64,000 nucleotides of DNA from Prunus persica (Eukaryota; Streptophyta; Magnoliopsida; Rosales; Rosaceae). Shown here piece after piece: positions 1 through 11,158 of this stretch; within the stretch, counting starts at the first letter, position 1; the number at the start of each line of letters is the position of its first letter. The position numbers were made by a program, and so were the translations under genes. The DNA lies in the NCBI RefSeq assembly GCF_000346465.2, contig NC_034012.1:13422429-13486428 (forward strand), written 5' to 3'. Under the pieces are notes generated by a model, which did not search any database, was not told where the DNA came from, and saw nothing but the letters and a program-made list of their open reading frames with translations.

Positions 1-97
1 TGTAGAGATGATCTTTGATAGGGCCCACTCTGGATTGTATTCCACTAATCCAAACCGTCTACTTTGTAGATACGCATTCAAAGATCATCTCTACAAA
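1..97. repeat. Foldback repeat at the left edge
   Basis: The first 18 bases (TGTAGAGATGATCTTTGA) return as their reverse complement at about 80-97, leaving a loop of about 60 bases. This looks like the end of a MITE or foldback element. Because the first arm starts exactly at the window edge, the true end may lie outside. Confidence 0.6.
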
Positions 98-418
98 AAA
101 TCACTTGAATTCGATATCATTTGACCATTCAATTGAGTTATTGAAATTTTAGTACTTTCTTGAAGCATCGTGTTCATTGATTTTGTAGGACACAATTGGA
201 TGTCGAAACGGTTTCCGATTTGTCTAATTTTTTGTAAGGATGATTTATGAATGAAGACCTAAAAAATAGATGGTTTGGATCATTGGAAAAAAAAAAATTG
301 TAGGGTACCATAAAGGGCGTCCCTCAAATAAAATTATTTGAGGGATCCCTCAATAGAAGGGGACTGTATATATATATACACACACGTATATGTATATAAC
401 ATATATACATATATACAT
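98..418. other. AT-rich intergenic DNA without a gene
   Basis: No coding potential is visible. There is a small hairpin around 320-352 (TCCCTCAAAT against ATTTGAGGGA) and a TA/CA-rich stretch at 367-420 next to the following MITE. Confidence 0.6.
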
Positions 419-1189
419 ACAGTCCCGATCTCTTGAACTACAGGGTAGGGGTGGGCACTCAAACCGGCGAACCGAAAATCCGAGCCGAACCGCACCGAAC
501 CAAACCGGAAAAAAACCGAGTTGACCAAAAAGTCAAAAACCGAACCGGACCGGTTTGGAACGGTTCTGGATCCGGTTCCATGTCTTCAAAAACCGAACCG
601 GGCCGAACCGAACCGGTGAAACTAAAAAAATATATAATTTCAATATATATTTATATTGAATGCTATATTTTTAATTTCACTAAAAAAAAAACTTAATATT
701 TATCCAAGTTCAATGTCAAAATATCTCTCTTTTCTCAATAATATTTATTTTTTATATGAAATTGAATAATTTGTTAATTTTCAAGTAAAAAAATAATATT
801 TTAGTTGAGAATTGTATTAAAAAATAATTTAAAAAAATAATTTTTATAATCCGGTTCAAAACCGAACCGGAACCGAAACCGAACCGAAACCGGTTCAAAC
901 CGAACCGGACAGTTTTTGAAATTTTTTTTATTAAAACCGAACCGAACCAAACCGGATGAATAGTATCGGATCGGTTCTAATTTGAGACAAAAACCGGTCC
1001 AAACCGAACCGTGCCCACCCCTACTACAGGGGTCCAAGAGATTTGTGGTCACTCACCGTTGGATGTAAATTTAACGGTTCACCCACTCTTGCACTCCTTT
1101 TAAGAAACTTTTTTGAACCATTGGATTAATATCCAACGGTGGGTGACCACAATATCTTGGACTTCTGTGGTCCCAGAGATCGGAACTGT
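419..1189. mobile_element. Inverted-repeat MITE interrupted by a hAT MITE
   Basis: The right end (1132-1189) is the reverse complement, with a few changes, of a left arm that is split in two: 419-445 (ACAGTCCCGATCTCT...) and 1032 onward (GTCCAAGAGATT...). Removing the 446-1023 insertion and one duplicated copy restores an element of about 190 bp with arms of about 58 bp. Its own target duplication cannot be read because the flanks are TA-rich. Superfamily not assigned. Confidence 0.65.
446..1023. mobile_element. hAT-type MITE with 8-bp target duplication
   Basis: The termini are TAGGGGTGGGCA and TGCCCACCCCTA, flanked on both sides by CTACAGGG (438-445 and 1024-1031). An 8-bp duplication with these ends is typical of hAT elements. 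The interior is non-coding, with many CCGAACCG-like words near both ends around an AT-rich middle. Open frames reading Asn-Arg-Thr-Glu-Pro repeats are by-products of this word repetition. No transposase is present, so the element is non-autonomous. Confidence 0.9.
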
Positions 1190-1255
1190 ATATACATATA
1201 TTATATAATATAAATTGGTATAATTAATACATATACATATATATTATAATATATA

Positions 1256-1614
1256 GGGGCAGATCCGTGGCACCATATTTTTGACATAAGTTTTGACACA
1301 AATTTTCAACCATTAAATTGAAATGGATTGAATTGTTGAGATTATGTTTCATTAATTACTTAAATTAAATTAAATCTTTAATGCCAAGTAAATTCTTTTT
1401 TATTTATTCGTTATGATAATCCCGAAAATCACTCAATTATCTTTCCCCCTTTTCTTTCTTATCATTTTCTCTCTTCTCAATTAATATCCTGCGAAACCTC
1501 ACCATTTCCTTCCCATTTCCATTGTCATCTACACCAATATTTAACCAAAAAAGAAAAAGGCCAAATTTGTTGCAATATTTCTTCTCTACGGTTTGGTTGG
1601 TGTAACTCTGTGTT

Positions 1615-1662
<48 letters not shown>

Positions 1663-2172
1663 CTTAATGGTTTACAAGATTTAGCCTTTTATTCATTATG
1701 ATTAATAATAACATTAAAAAATATACGACAAAAGACAGTTTGCTTGCAGTTCATTGTGTGTGTGTGGGTGGGGTGTTATCCCCAAGACTTTTCTTCGAGA
1801 GTCATAAATCCATGTATAACTATAACAACCCAAAAAATAAGCAGTGAAAAATAGCAAAAAACAAAGTTAGGGATGGAGAAGAAAAAGAATGAGAAACCTG
1901 TAAAACTTTAGAAGAAAGAGGAGGAGGATGGGAAAGTCATTAATTGAAGAATTCTAGAGGATAGAGAACGACGAAATAGGAAGATTTGATCAAACATTGA
2001 TTGAGGATAGAGAAATAAGAAAGAGAAAGTTAATTAATAATTATTTTTAATATATATTTTTCTTAAAAAATATTAGTTCAGTTAATCGTAGTCATTCAAT
2101 CCATTTCAATCTAATGGTTGAAAATTTGTGTCAAAATTTGTGTAAAAAATATAGTGTCACGGATCCGTCCTC
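1256..2172. mobile_element. Non-autonomous element with ~95-bp inverted repeats
   Basis: The left end (GGGGCAGATCCGTGGCAC, arm to about 1352) matches the reverse complement of the right end (arm about 2078-2172, GAGGACGGATCCGTGACAC) over roughly 95 bp with scattered changes. Both flanks are TA microsatellite, which hides any duplication. The interior has no coding frame and holds a CT/CA microsatellite. The long arms suggest a Mutator-like MITE, but this is not proven. Confidence 0.6.
1617..1660. repeat. (CT)n(CA)n microsatellite
   Basis: About 16 CT units pass directly into about 7 CA units, inside the inverted-repeat element at 1256-2172. Confidence 0.95.
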
Positions 2173-2384
2173 TATATATATATATATATATATGGGTGTA
2201 TTATAATAATAATATACGTGTTTATAATATATATGTATATAAGTTTATACATGTATATATGTGTATTATAGTATATACGTATATGTATATTATAATATAA
2301 TATATTAATAATAATATATATAGGTATATTATAATAATAATATATGGTATTATTATTACAATATAATATATGCATCTTATACAT
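2173..2384. repeat. TA-rich low-complexity tract
   Basis: Long runs of TA, TATG and TAATAA. The open frames on both strands here encode only Tyr/Ile-rich low-complexity peptides and are not genes. Confidence 0.85.
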
Positions 2385-2582
2385 TGGTGAGCATGAAACT
2401 AGTAATCCTCCCCTTCCACATAGGTTTATTTGTTCCCTCCTAAGGAGGTGTTCTTGGTGGGCCCGGTATTAGCAATCTCATTTAATACTAGGATTATATG
2501 AAACAAACATGGGACTAAATTTAGTCTACACCAGTCCAAGCCAAGCATATGTAACAAACAGCCTCATAGCGTACTAAAATAT

Positions 2583-2700
2583 AAAGAGTGCTGCTATTTA
2601 CAAACCCCCCCTATTATATTTCCTTACCCATCTTATCTTCACAATTTTAAAGACAAATTTACCTCTTTATAAAATGACTTCTAAGGACTCAAATGAATTC
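2583..2700 (+). repeat. Dispersed repeat, copy 1 (partner near 46.6 kb)
   Basis: The stretch beginning GAGTGCTGCTATTTACA and running through TTTTAAAGACAAATTTACC and AAAATGACTTC is found again, diverged, at 46619-46735 in the same orientation. This is an interspersed repeat family, probably one end of a MITE. No matching opposite end was found nearby. Confidence 0.6.
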
Positions 2701-4177
2701 TTTTGTTTGTAGCCCTTCTTTTATCATTTCCTTGGACTCTTCATTTTCTCGGGTTCCGAATTTTAATTTTATTTTCAGAATTTTGAAAAAAAAATTAACG
2801 ATTTTGCCCTTGGGGTTTTTCAGTGGTTTAAGGTTAACTTTTTATTCGGGACTAGTTTTGGAAAAAAAAAAAAAAAATCTCGCTCCATAGTGTAGAGCTT
2901 GCTCTCACGAGTTCGTAGACATGTAGTAGGTTCAAATCGGAATTTTAACGAGAAAATTATGATCAAAGAAAGTGTAGTGGCATAACCATAATTTTCGAGA
3001 ATTCAAATTTCTTAAAAATCAGATCAGATTCTCCCCACTTTATCTTTCCTCTATCTCCCCTCTCACGTGCTCTCTCGAACAGTCACACAACTTCCAGCCA
3101 CCGAATCCTCACAGTACAGCCATTGTTGGCCGTGATTTCTGCACGAAACTTCTTCTGCTCTTCCTCCTTTACCATTCCCCTAAAGAATCAGAGCCTAAAA
3201 CCCCTTGTATCGCCAAAAATAACGATCGAAAATCCAAGCAGCTACCCTGAATTCATAGATTGTAGCAGTCTAACAAACACATACAACTAAGGCTTCCTCC
3301 TCAGCCAACCCACCAGGGGACTAATGTAATACCCTAATATGACTGAACAAGCTTTTTATCCAAAAACATTCCACCTATAAGGTGGCAAAAGCCTCACTAA
3401 CGTAATTCTATAGCCTTAACCAACAGTATGCAGGGAATTTCATGGTCCTTCACCATAGCAGTTAGTCCTACCATAAAATTCCTTTTTGTTTTTTGTTTTA
3501 GATCTATAATCACCTCCTATATTCAGAATAACTTTCAACATTACGGGCACCCAACCACATGCAGCCGTGATCGGATACAAGCAAGACAATCACTTCCGGC
3601 AAAGGCCTCTTATTTTTTTGTATCAGTCCTTTCCCACGTCTCTCTCTGAAGTGCTATCATTGTGGTATGAGGAAAGTATACATATATGAATTATGATGTT
3701 GACAATAATGCTTAAAACACACGGATCAAAAATAACAATCAACGCACAAAAAGCTGACTCAGAAACTAAAATTCATGTAATTCCTCTAAAAGATTTTATT
3801 GTCAATAAGTAAATGATTACTTTTGCCAGATCATTAGGAGAAAAAGGCATTATCCTAGACACCACCACCTAGAGGATAGAAAAAGAAAAGGAACTTCATG
3901 TACATCAATATAATAAATTTGGCGTACAACTTTGTATACACTTTTGAAAGTTAAAGGGGCAACAAAACTCAATCAATGCGTGGTCAAGGATGTATTGTGT
4001 CTGGGTTTTTCATTTTTCTGGCCCGAAAGGGAAAACAAAGCATAAATGTATTGTATGGTGCCGCCAAAAAAGCTCTCCCTAAAACCTTACAGTTTCACTC
4101 ACAACTCAGCTATGGGCCATGGCCGTCGGCATTGGCAGAACACATCAATGTTTTATGCTTAGACACAAGGGGTGACT
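2701..4177. other. Intergenic region downstream of the complex I assembly gene
   Basis: No supported gene. The part nearest 4178 should contain the 3' UTR of the minus-strand gene that stops there. The 2900-3450 stretch has a CT-rich, leader-like composition but no long frame; it may be the remnant of a mobile element or of another gene. Confidence 0.4.
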
Positions 4178-4779
4178 TCATGTTGGTGGCTGCCATGTTC
4201 CTGGCCTGAATGTTTGACCAGATCCTGTTGGCTCTGTAGACCTGGAAAACAAAAGTTCAACAATGTAGAAATCAACACAGCTTGCATTTTTTAGGGAAGA
4301 ACTAGGAAAACTGAATTCATTGTAATGTATCAGGTCACTTTAAACTTATAGGTTTTGGGTCTCTTTGTTTGAAGATTTCAGAGCAAGGAGATCTACAATT
4401 CCCCTCATTAGCATATTGCTTATGATTTCAAGGTGTAAGTAGTGATGGTTGCACAATCACGCAGATGAAGAATATATCGAACATACTCAGGATCTTGTTT
4501 TGCTTTTTTAGCTTCTTTCTCTTTGGAGTTCCTGCCATATTAACAAGCACAACAATGTAAGCATGAAGACATGAGCATTCCCACTCCCACCCAACATAAA
4601 GAAACATGAAATACTGGTGAAAAAACAAACATGAGCAGGACTACAGGTCAGGGAGTTTTGTTCCTCTGTTTTATTTTTCTTTGGTAATCACAGGTCAAGA
4701 AGAAACTGGGCGAGTATATATAAGAAAAATAAAATGCTTGTACTCTTTTTAAAAAGTAAATACAAAGCAACTACATGAA

Positions 4780-4819
<40 letters not shown>

Positions 4820-7800
4820 CTTAGCAGACCTACCTCACTCCTTCCATCGAAACAGATTCTTTCTGATTTTCATCACCTTTGTGAACAAACAAGGAAGACA
4901 AACATAAAAACCAAATTAACTTAGCATAATCTAGCTAAAAAGCAACAAATTAATGCGACAAAATTGTAATGCGCCACAGAATCAATAGCAAATAAAGATT
5001 CTGCAATCTGAAAGATGGCCCTAAAATAAAAATCCTCATTCTAAGAAACCTTTCTGTGGAAAAGTACATTACTCTGGCATAATCTACCTCGAAAGAACAG
5101 TAATTAACCCAACAGTTAGTAATGCAAGATAAATACTGAATGATTATGCAATCGGAAGGATATACTTCAAATAAAAATCTTCATCCTAACACCTAAGCAA
5201 CGTGTATGTGAAGGTGGGAGAGGATAAAAGACAAGTTACCTTCAGAAGGAACACCAAACTGCCGAATGAAACTTTTCAAATCTGGACCTCCAACTTTATC
5301 TATACACAGAGTATAATCATGAATAATTGCATGAGCATAATGGTATAGATACCACCATCAAAGGTTCCAGTAAGAAGCTGACCAGTGCTGATGACTTTAC
5401 GTGTACTGCCTTCTCTTTCTTTCCTTTCCTCTTCTTCTTTCTTTAGAACTTTGCAAAATAAAAATAAATAAATAAATGTTTTTTTAAAGTATCTGTATTA
5501 AACTGAAAAGTGCGGTAGAGCAATCCAACTTATAAGTTAGTGACACCAGTTTCCACTGAATCTTAAAAGATACCAGCCTTTAGAGGGAAAAAGAAGTTAT
5601 ATAGATAACAGACATGCCATTTTAAGGAGATAAACATGGTGAGGAGGTGGAGGGACTTTGTGGATCACTTTTTCATTCCTTAGAGAAAAAATGCATCAAC
5701 AACAGAATTCAGTCTTTGAATAAAATCCCATTCTGGATCCAATTAATTTTAAAAAAAATTTATGGCCGATACCATTGTGAGTCTCCATGTTATTTGCAGG
5801 GTGATTGAGGTTGAAACATAACAATCAATCCAAAGATGGAAAACAGTCCATTTAGAGTAATATCTTGATTAAGAATAAAACAAAACAATTATCACACATA
5901 AGATATGAAAGTAAGATAACTTCTGTTTTTGGCGCTATTGGCAGCATTCAGGTATTTACCACTAAGAGGCATATTTTAAGGCAGTTGGGATAGTTATGTG
6001 CTACTGATGAGGGGCAATCTTGTACTACTAGCCACTATCTTCGGATTTCCGACTCTCTCTCTCTCATACTCTATATCTCTTTTCTTATCTTGGGATATTA
6101 TAACACACGCATACTACCTTAATATGCAATTAATGCATGACTTCATTCACTTGCCTTACATTTTAAACAATGCTCCTATAAAAGTCACAAGTTGACTATT
6201 GATTTTGTAATAAAGATTTCTTTTAGTAAACCTACAACTCAATGGTTCAAAAAGAGCCGGAAAGTAGCAGAAGAAACCAGACAAAATTGTTAGCTAATGG
6301 TAGAAATGACACATACAAGCAACATTCTGCCGGACACGTTCACGTCTTGCTTCCAAATCCATCAGTTCCTGGAGGCATAGAAGAACAAAAATGTCAGACA
6401 GTAGAAATGAAGCGGAAATCCAAAATGTATCTTAAGCAAGATATCATTATGAGGAAAAAAAAATAGTGTCCATGATAGCATGAGCATCTGGGAAGATTAG
6501 TCAATGGTGATTTTATATTAGACGATGGCAGACAAATAATCCACCTTCTTTACCAAAATATTTTGCACAAATTTCTCTTCTTTTTTCAAATTAATGGAAG
6601 AAGGGAAATTAATACACCAAGGAATTAAAGAGAAGCAGATGTCTAGATTACCTCCGGTGTTGGAGCCCTTTTCCGCTGTCCGTTGAGCCAACATATCCAC
6701 TCAACTAATATGATCAAAGGGTGAACATAAAGGGAGTAGAAGAAACAATGAATGCAAAGTGTATAGTATCTCTAAGATACCAAAAATATTTATAGATAGG
6801 TAAGCTATGCATATTTCAACAGCCCAAAACAGAGTACTGTTTTTGCTAATCTGACAAAAGTTAAAACAAACAAAATATTTCCGAAGCAGGTGAAACTGAA
6901 CAAAACTGTACTAACTCAAAAGAATTACCTGGAATAGAGGTTGGGTCCTCCTCCCCCTTGAATACCACCCATCTTTTCTCTTTCACTAGTGCGTCAAAGA
7001 GAAGGGAGAAAAGGAAAAATAACAAAACACGAGTATTAGTTGTACTTTAATTGAAGTGAATTGACAACATAATATTAAATCCCGCACAATTTACATAACA
7101 GCTTCATGTTCTTCAAGCTATATCACATGAACTCTATCATACCACAACTCAATACAAAAGTTTAGTATTTGGTTTTCAAAGAGAAGAAATACTCAGCTCA
7201 ACTAACCAGAGCACCTGTATTATGAAAATAGAAGTGGTAAACATGAGATATTGGCTTTTTTGGTTTTCATATAAAGGAATTAATCAGAATTCAGAATATT
7301 GTAATTGTGTTGCAGTATCTATCTCAGGGTGAAAAAATCTCTTCCAGCAATAAAGTCATTGAAGATGAAAAAATTACTATTTTTTTAGTGAAAAATGCAA
7401 AGCTCCAATCCCAAATGGTTACACTGCTCTTTTCTTCAAGATAACTTTGGCACATGGTGGGAAAGAGGTAGTGGCTGCTTTTCAATCATTCTATGATCCA
7501 GGCAAGTTACCAGGAAGGTGAATGCCACTTCTATAATCTTAGTTCCTAAATGAAGAATCCTTCTCAGATGAGTCAATTCCTACCCATTTCTTGCTGCAAC
7601 CTCATTTATAAAAGTATCCCTCAGACGCTGACCAACAGAATCAAGAAATTTCTAGCAGATTTTATCAGTATGAATCAAGCGGATTTTGTTCAAGGGAGGA
7701 AAATCTTGGAGAATATACTTCTTGCTCACGAACTAGTGAAGTGTACCCAGAATTTATAAAGAGAAGAACTGAGCGAGAAATGGAAGCTTTCCTACAGGAA

Positions 7801-9371
7801 GATAAAGCTACTGATATGAAGGAGAAAAATTTTCCTGGAGAATTGTGTGAAACCCCAAAAGAGAAGGTGGTTGAAGATTTAGAAATTCGAAGACCAGAGG
7901 CCTCAATTTTAAGACATATTTGGAAGTTGGAGTATGTATGCCCTGGCTGGTTCTCTGTGGGTGGCCTGGGTAAGGAGTTATGTGCGGCAAAGCAAGGATT
8001 TCCAGATTTCTAATAAACCTTGTCAATGTTCCTCAAGATGGAGGATGATACTAAATTTAAGACCTCCTGCTACAGCTTTTTTTTTTCTTTTCAAAACGAT
8101 CTCATCCTAGAAGATTTCGTAAGTACAATTAAAAAAAAAAGGTAGAAAAACTCATCTGTCGCTTGACCAGCATCACAAGAGGCCTTTATTGGATTCTGTT
8201 AGGACAAAGACTTATGTATTATGCAGCTAGCTCTATAAATTCTAAAGTTAGTTCAGTGACTTTTCGTGTCCGGCCGACTCCGGCCAATCATTCAGCCCAA
8301 TCAACCTGAGGCTATCTTCTAATTCAGCCCAACCATTCCATTGAAGACCATGTGTCTGCTTCCCAAAGCATTCATTTGTTACATGGTTAGCAATTCAAGA
8401 CATTTTATCTACTGAAAAGAGAATGAGTTTCATGCAAATGCAGGTGGTTTAAAATGTGAATATTTTTGTCATCGGTTCTTTGAGAGCAAATGCCACCTCT
8501 TTTGCACTTGCAGCTTCACCAAAAGGATTGGGATAGACTTGTTGAATGAGTGTAGTCTAAACAGGCCAGTGACTAGTTTTTCTACTGGTTATTAAATTGA
8601 CATCGAATGGAATCTAACACTTCTGGATTGGAAGAAACAATCAACCATGTAAGGGTCCTACTCACACTGAACTGCAGATTGTGCAAAAGATCTTTGAAGA
8701 TTTTTGTTTTAAAGTTGCTGGGTTTAGAAATGTTAAAGGTTCTTCTGCTACTGTACTTTTGTGTGAGTATGCAGTTCCCTCAGACATTTTCCGTCAGTAC
8801 TTGTAAGGGCCTAGTTCCTCTTTTGATTTGTTTTCTGTGATGCAGTATGTGCAGCTTTAGTTCTGTTTGTAATGTGTTTATCAGTATGAAAAATTCTTAT
8901 TAATAAGAGAAGACACATTTAATTATATTCGCATACATTTTCTCGTCCAAATACTAACATAAAATTATAAGAACAACGCAATTACGAAGTTAGCTAATGC
9001 AATCATAAATCACAATAGTGTTCATTCATGCCTCAAAAAATTAATGCAATTCCTTAAAGCCCCATGAAGCAAAACTTGAAGTACAATGCATAGTCATGAC
9101 AACCCAATTGGTTAATTCAACAGATAGAACACAACAGAGTATAATGATAAAAACAAAGATTCAACACAATCTGAACAAGACCCATGAATCAAAATTGCAG
9201 CAAAAAGAATAGCAACCAATAAAAAAACAGAGAGAGAGAGAGTAAAGAGAGACACATACTGATGCCATCAACCTCATCTTTTTTGGCGAAGTAACGGTTG
9301 CCAGCTTTGTCCATTCCCACCATAGTCCTGTTGGTGAAGAACCCAGCAACCCTCTGAAAAAGCTTCGACAT
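4178..9371 (-). CDS. NDUFAF2/mimitin-like complex I assembly factor (9 exons)
   Basis: The protein belongs to the NDUFA12/NDUFAF2 (B17.2-like) family, mitochondrial proteins that help assemble respiratory complex I. By splice motifs and frame the exons are 9371-9260, 6985-6929, 6704-6652, 6368-6317, 5448-5401, 5299-5240, 4876-4834, 4531-4487 and 4241-4178. They join without a stop into 177 codons plus TGA. The N-terminus (MSKLFQRVAGFFTNRT), the segment KEKRWVVFKGEEDPTSIP, VEWICWLNGQRKRAPTPEE and the C-terminal PGTWQPPT are hallmarks of the plant orthologues. Residues about 75-110 are Arg/Glu-rich and probably helical. The ATG at 9371 is the first in frame and fits the family start. Intron 1 (2.3 kb) carries a dead LINE fragment. 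The exon 4/5 junction (Ala-Phe-Leu-Lys-Lys) is the least certain, because its acceptor is weak. Confidence 0.88.
4782..4814. repeat. (GT)n microsatellite in an intron
   Basis: About 16 GT units lie just downstream of exon 7 of the minus-strand NDUFAF2-like gene, inside its intron. Confidence 0.95.
7395..7760 (+). pseudogene. LINE reverse transcriptase fragment in intron 1
   Basis: In the plus frames, conceptual peptides match the start of the non-LTR retrotransposon reverse transcriptase domain. About 7400-7520 reads PNGYTALFFK...FYDPGKLPG. After a frame change, about 7570-7750 reads FLPISCCNLIYKSI, then LTNRIKKF, NQADFVQGR and NILLAHELV. These correspond to the family's PISL-N-YK and NQ-AFV-GR-I--NILL-HE motifs. 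The catalytic YADD region is missing, the frame is broken and there is no upstream endonuclease, so this is a dead fragment. It lies in intron 1 of the NDUFAF2-like gene, antisense to it. Confidence 0.8.
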
Positions 9372-11158
9372 TTCTCTTCCCGAAATCCAATGAAATCTCA
9401 AATGGGCTTCACCTCGCTATCAGTACATTGCCATCACCGGCATCTTCTTTGATGTCCCTAATGTTTAGCTGTGTTGTACGACAGTCGTTTGCAGTCTGCA
9501 GGGTTATAGAAGAAACAAATTATGGGTTTTAGTTTGAATCTACGACAGCATCGTCCTCGGCTCCGTTTAACTTAATCTCTCTGAACCCACGCGCCTCCTC
9601 GGCGGTCAAAATAATTCCAGTTAAGCCGCCTCGTCGTGGTCGTTGTTGGGGTTTGCGGTGCAACTTGTACGGTTCAACCCGATTTTTGAACTGTATGGCC
9701 GGGTTAGAAGTGTACAAGTTGGTTTGGTTTGGGTCAAATAACCTCTGACCCAAATCAAAATTGGGCTAAGCTTGCAATCAACTCTACTATGCCAAATTCA
9801 ATAGGTGGATGGATAGATGTGTTAGGAATCGGGCCTTTGATCTTTTAGAAAGAACTAGTGCAAAATAACACAAACGCAATCGGAAACACAAAAGTAAATC
9901 AATCACTCAAAATTAGAATTCTCATAGTGCTACTAACCATTAGGTCAGTTTTCAAATTTAGATTTACTTATTCTGTCACCCAATTCTCTAGATCTTAATC
10001 TAGAACAATTATTTGAATTCTAATTGATAGAGAAAGCTTAACGTATGTTAAGATTTTGATGAAAGGTGATCATGTGATTTTTGCATAACCACTATATCCA
10101 TGGAATTTTGATGCTTTTGCTATGTTCACAATATTGAAAATATATATTTTTATAGTTAGGAGAGATATAAAAGTGTGATAATTAAAAGAGTAATATCACA
10201 CACCAAGATTTTTTCCAACTCTTCTTCAAATTCTCTCCCATAGAGGGAGCATGATACTATAAAATTTTGTATGATTCAGATAAGGTTCACTCTATGGAAG
10301 ATAATTTGACACAAGAGTTGAGAAAAATCTTGATGTGTGTGATATTACTGATTATGTGAAAGAATTGAGATACGAGTTGGATTAACTCTTTATGGCATGT
10401 TTACTTATATAGAATGAGTATTTGAATTAGGTGATAGTTGGACAGGTGACAAAACCCTATACTTTTCATTACAAAACCAATAAACCTGAACAAGATTAAA
10501 TTACTCTCATTTCGGACTTCCCTTTACGTTTACTAATATTCTTAAGTTCCCTTTTATTTACAAACACATAATAAGAATTAGAAAGAAAAAAATATGAATT
10601 AGAAAATAGTTAATCTCATACTATTTCATTTTCTGACATATTCCTAACTTCTTCCATTCATCCCTTTCTCATTCCAATTAAGTTAAAAAGTCATTGATGT
10701 ATAATGTATTCCTCAACTAAAATGACTAGTATCATACTATGCGAAGTTCAGTAACAACATGTTTGACAATAAAATAAGGAGTAAGGACCAAAATGAAATG
10801 TTCGTCAAATTAAAATGACTACTGGTGTGTTGGCTTCCCCTTCTCCGTCAATAATCTCGGGAACCAGACAGTGTTATACGTGTTCGTACGGAGTCTACTC
10901 GTATTGGCATTTAGGCTTTGCCGGAGAATTCTAAAACTTATGCTCAGCTCTACAGTCTATCTCCAGATAAGCTCAATCAAATTAACTCCCGATTTGTGGG
11001 AGCAGATTTCCACCAACAAAATGGGTTCTTAGAGACTCAATTGCCCAAAGAAATTTTCAATTTTGATGCTTTCATAAAGCTTCAATATTCTATTAACCAA
11101 GTAGGTATTTTGCAGAGACTTGAATTTGCTCAATCTCTGCAAAACCCAACAAAAGCCA
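9372..11158. other. Divergent intergenic region between NDUFAF2-like and ATPC genes
   Basis: The two flanking genes point away from each other, so this stretch should hold both promoters. A foldback lies at 10189-10349. The open frame at 10918-11211 starts at TTG, is out of frame with the gamma-subunit gene and resembles nothing known. No gene is supported. Confidence 0.55.
10189..10349. repeat. Small foldback element
   Basis: AGTAATATCACACACCAAGA at the left faces its near reverse complement ending GTGTGTGATATTACT at the right, arms of about 30 bp. The composition suggests a degenerate MITE. Confidence 0.45.

Noticed and set aside
433..1052. Open frames on both strands rich in Asn-Arg-Thr-Glu-Pro and Phe-Gly-Phe
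   Set aside because: They are translations of the CCGAACCG-type word repetition in the hAT MITE, with no domain and no start context.
2118..2384. Tyr/Ile-rich open frames on both strands
   Set aside because: TA-repeat low complexity.
7741..8026. Plus and minus frames after the LINE fragment
   Set aside because: They contain no reverse transcriptase motif in either direction and lie in an intron.
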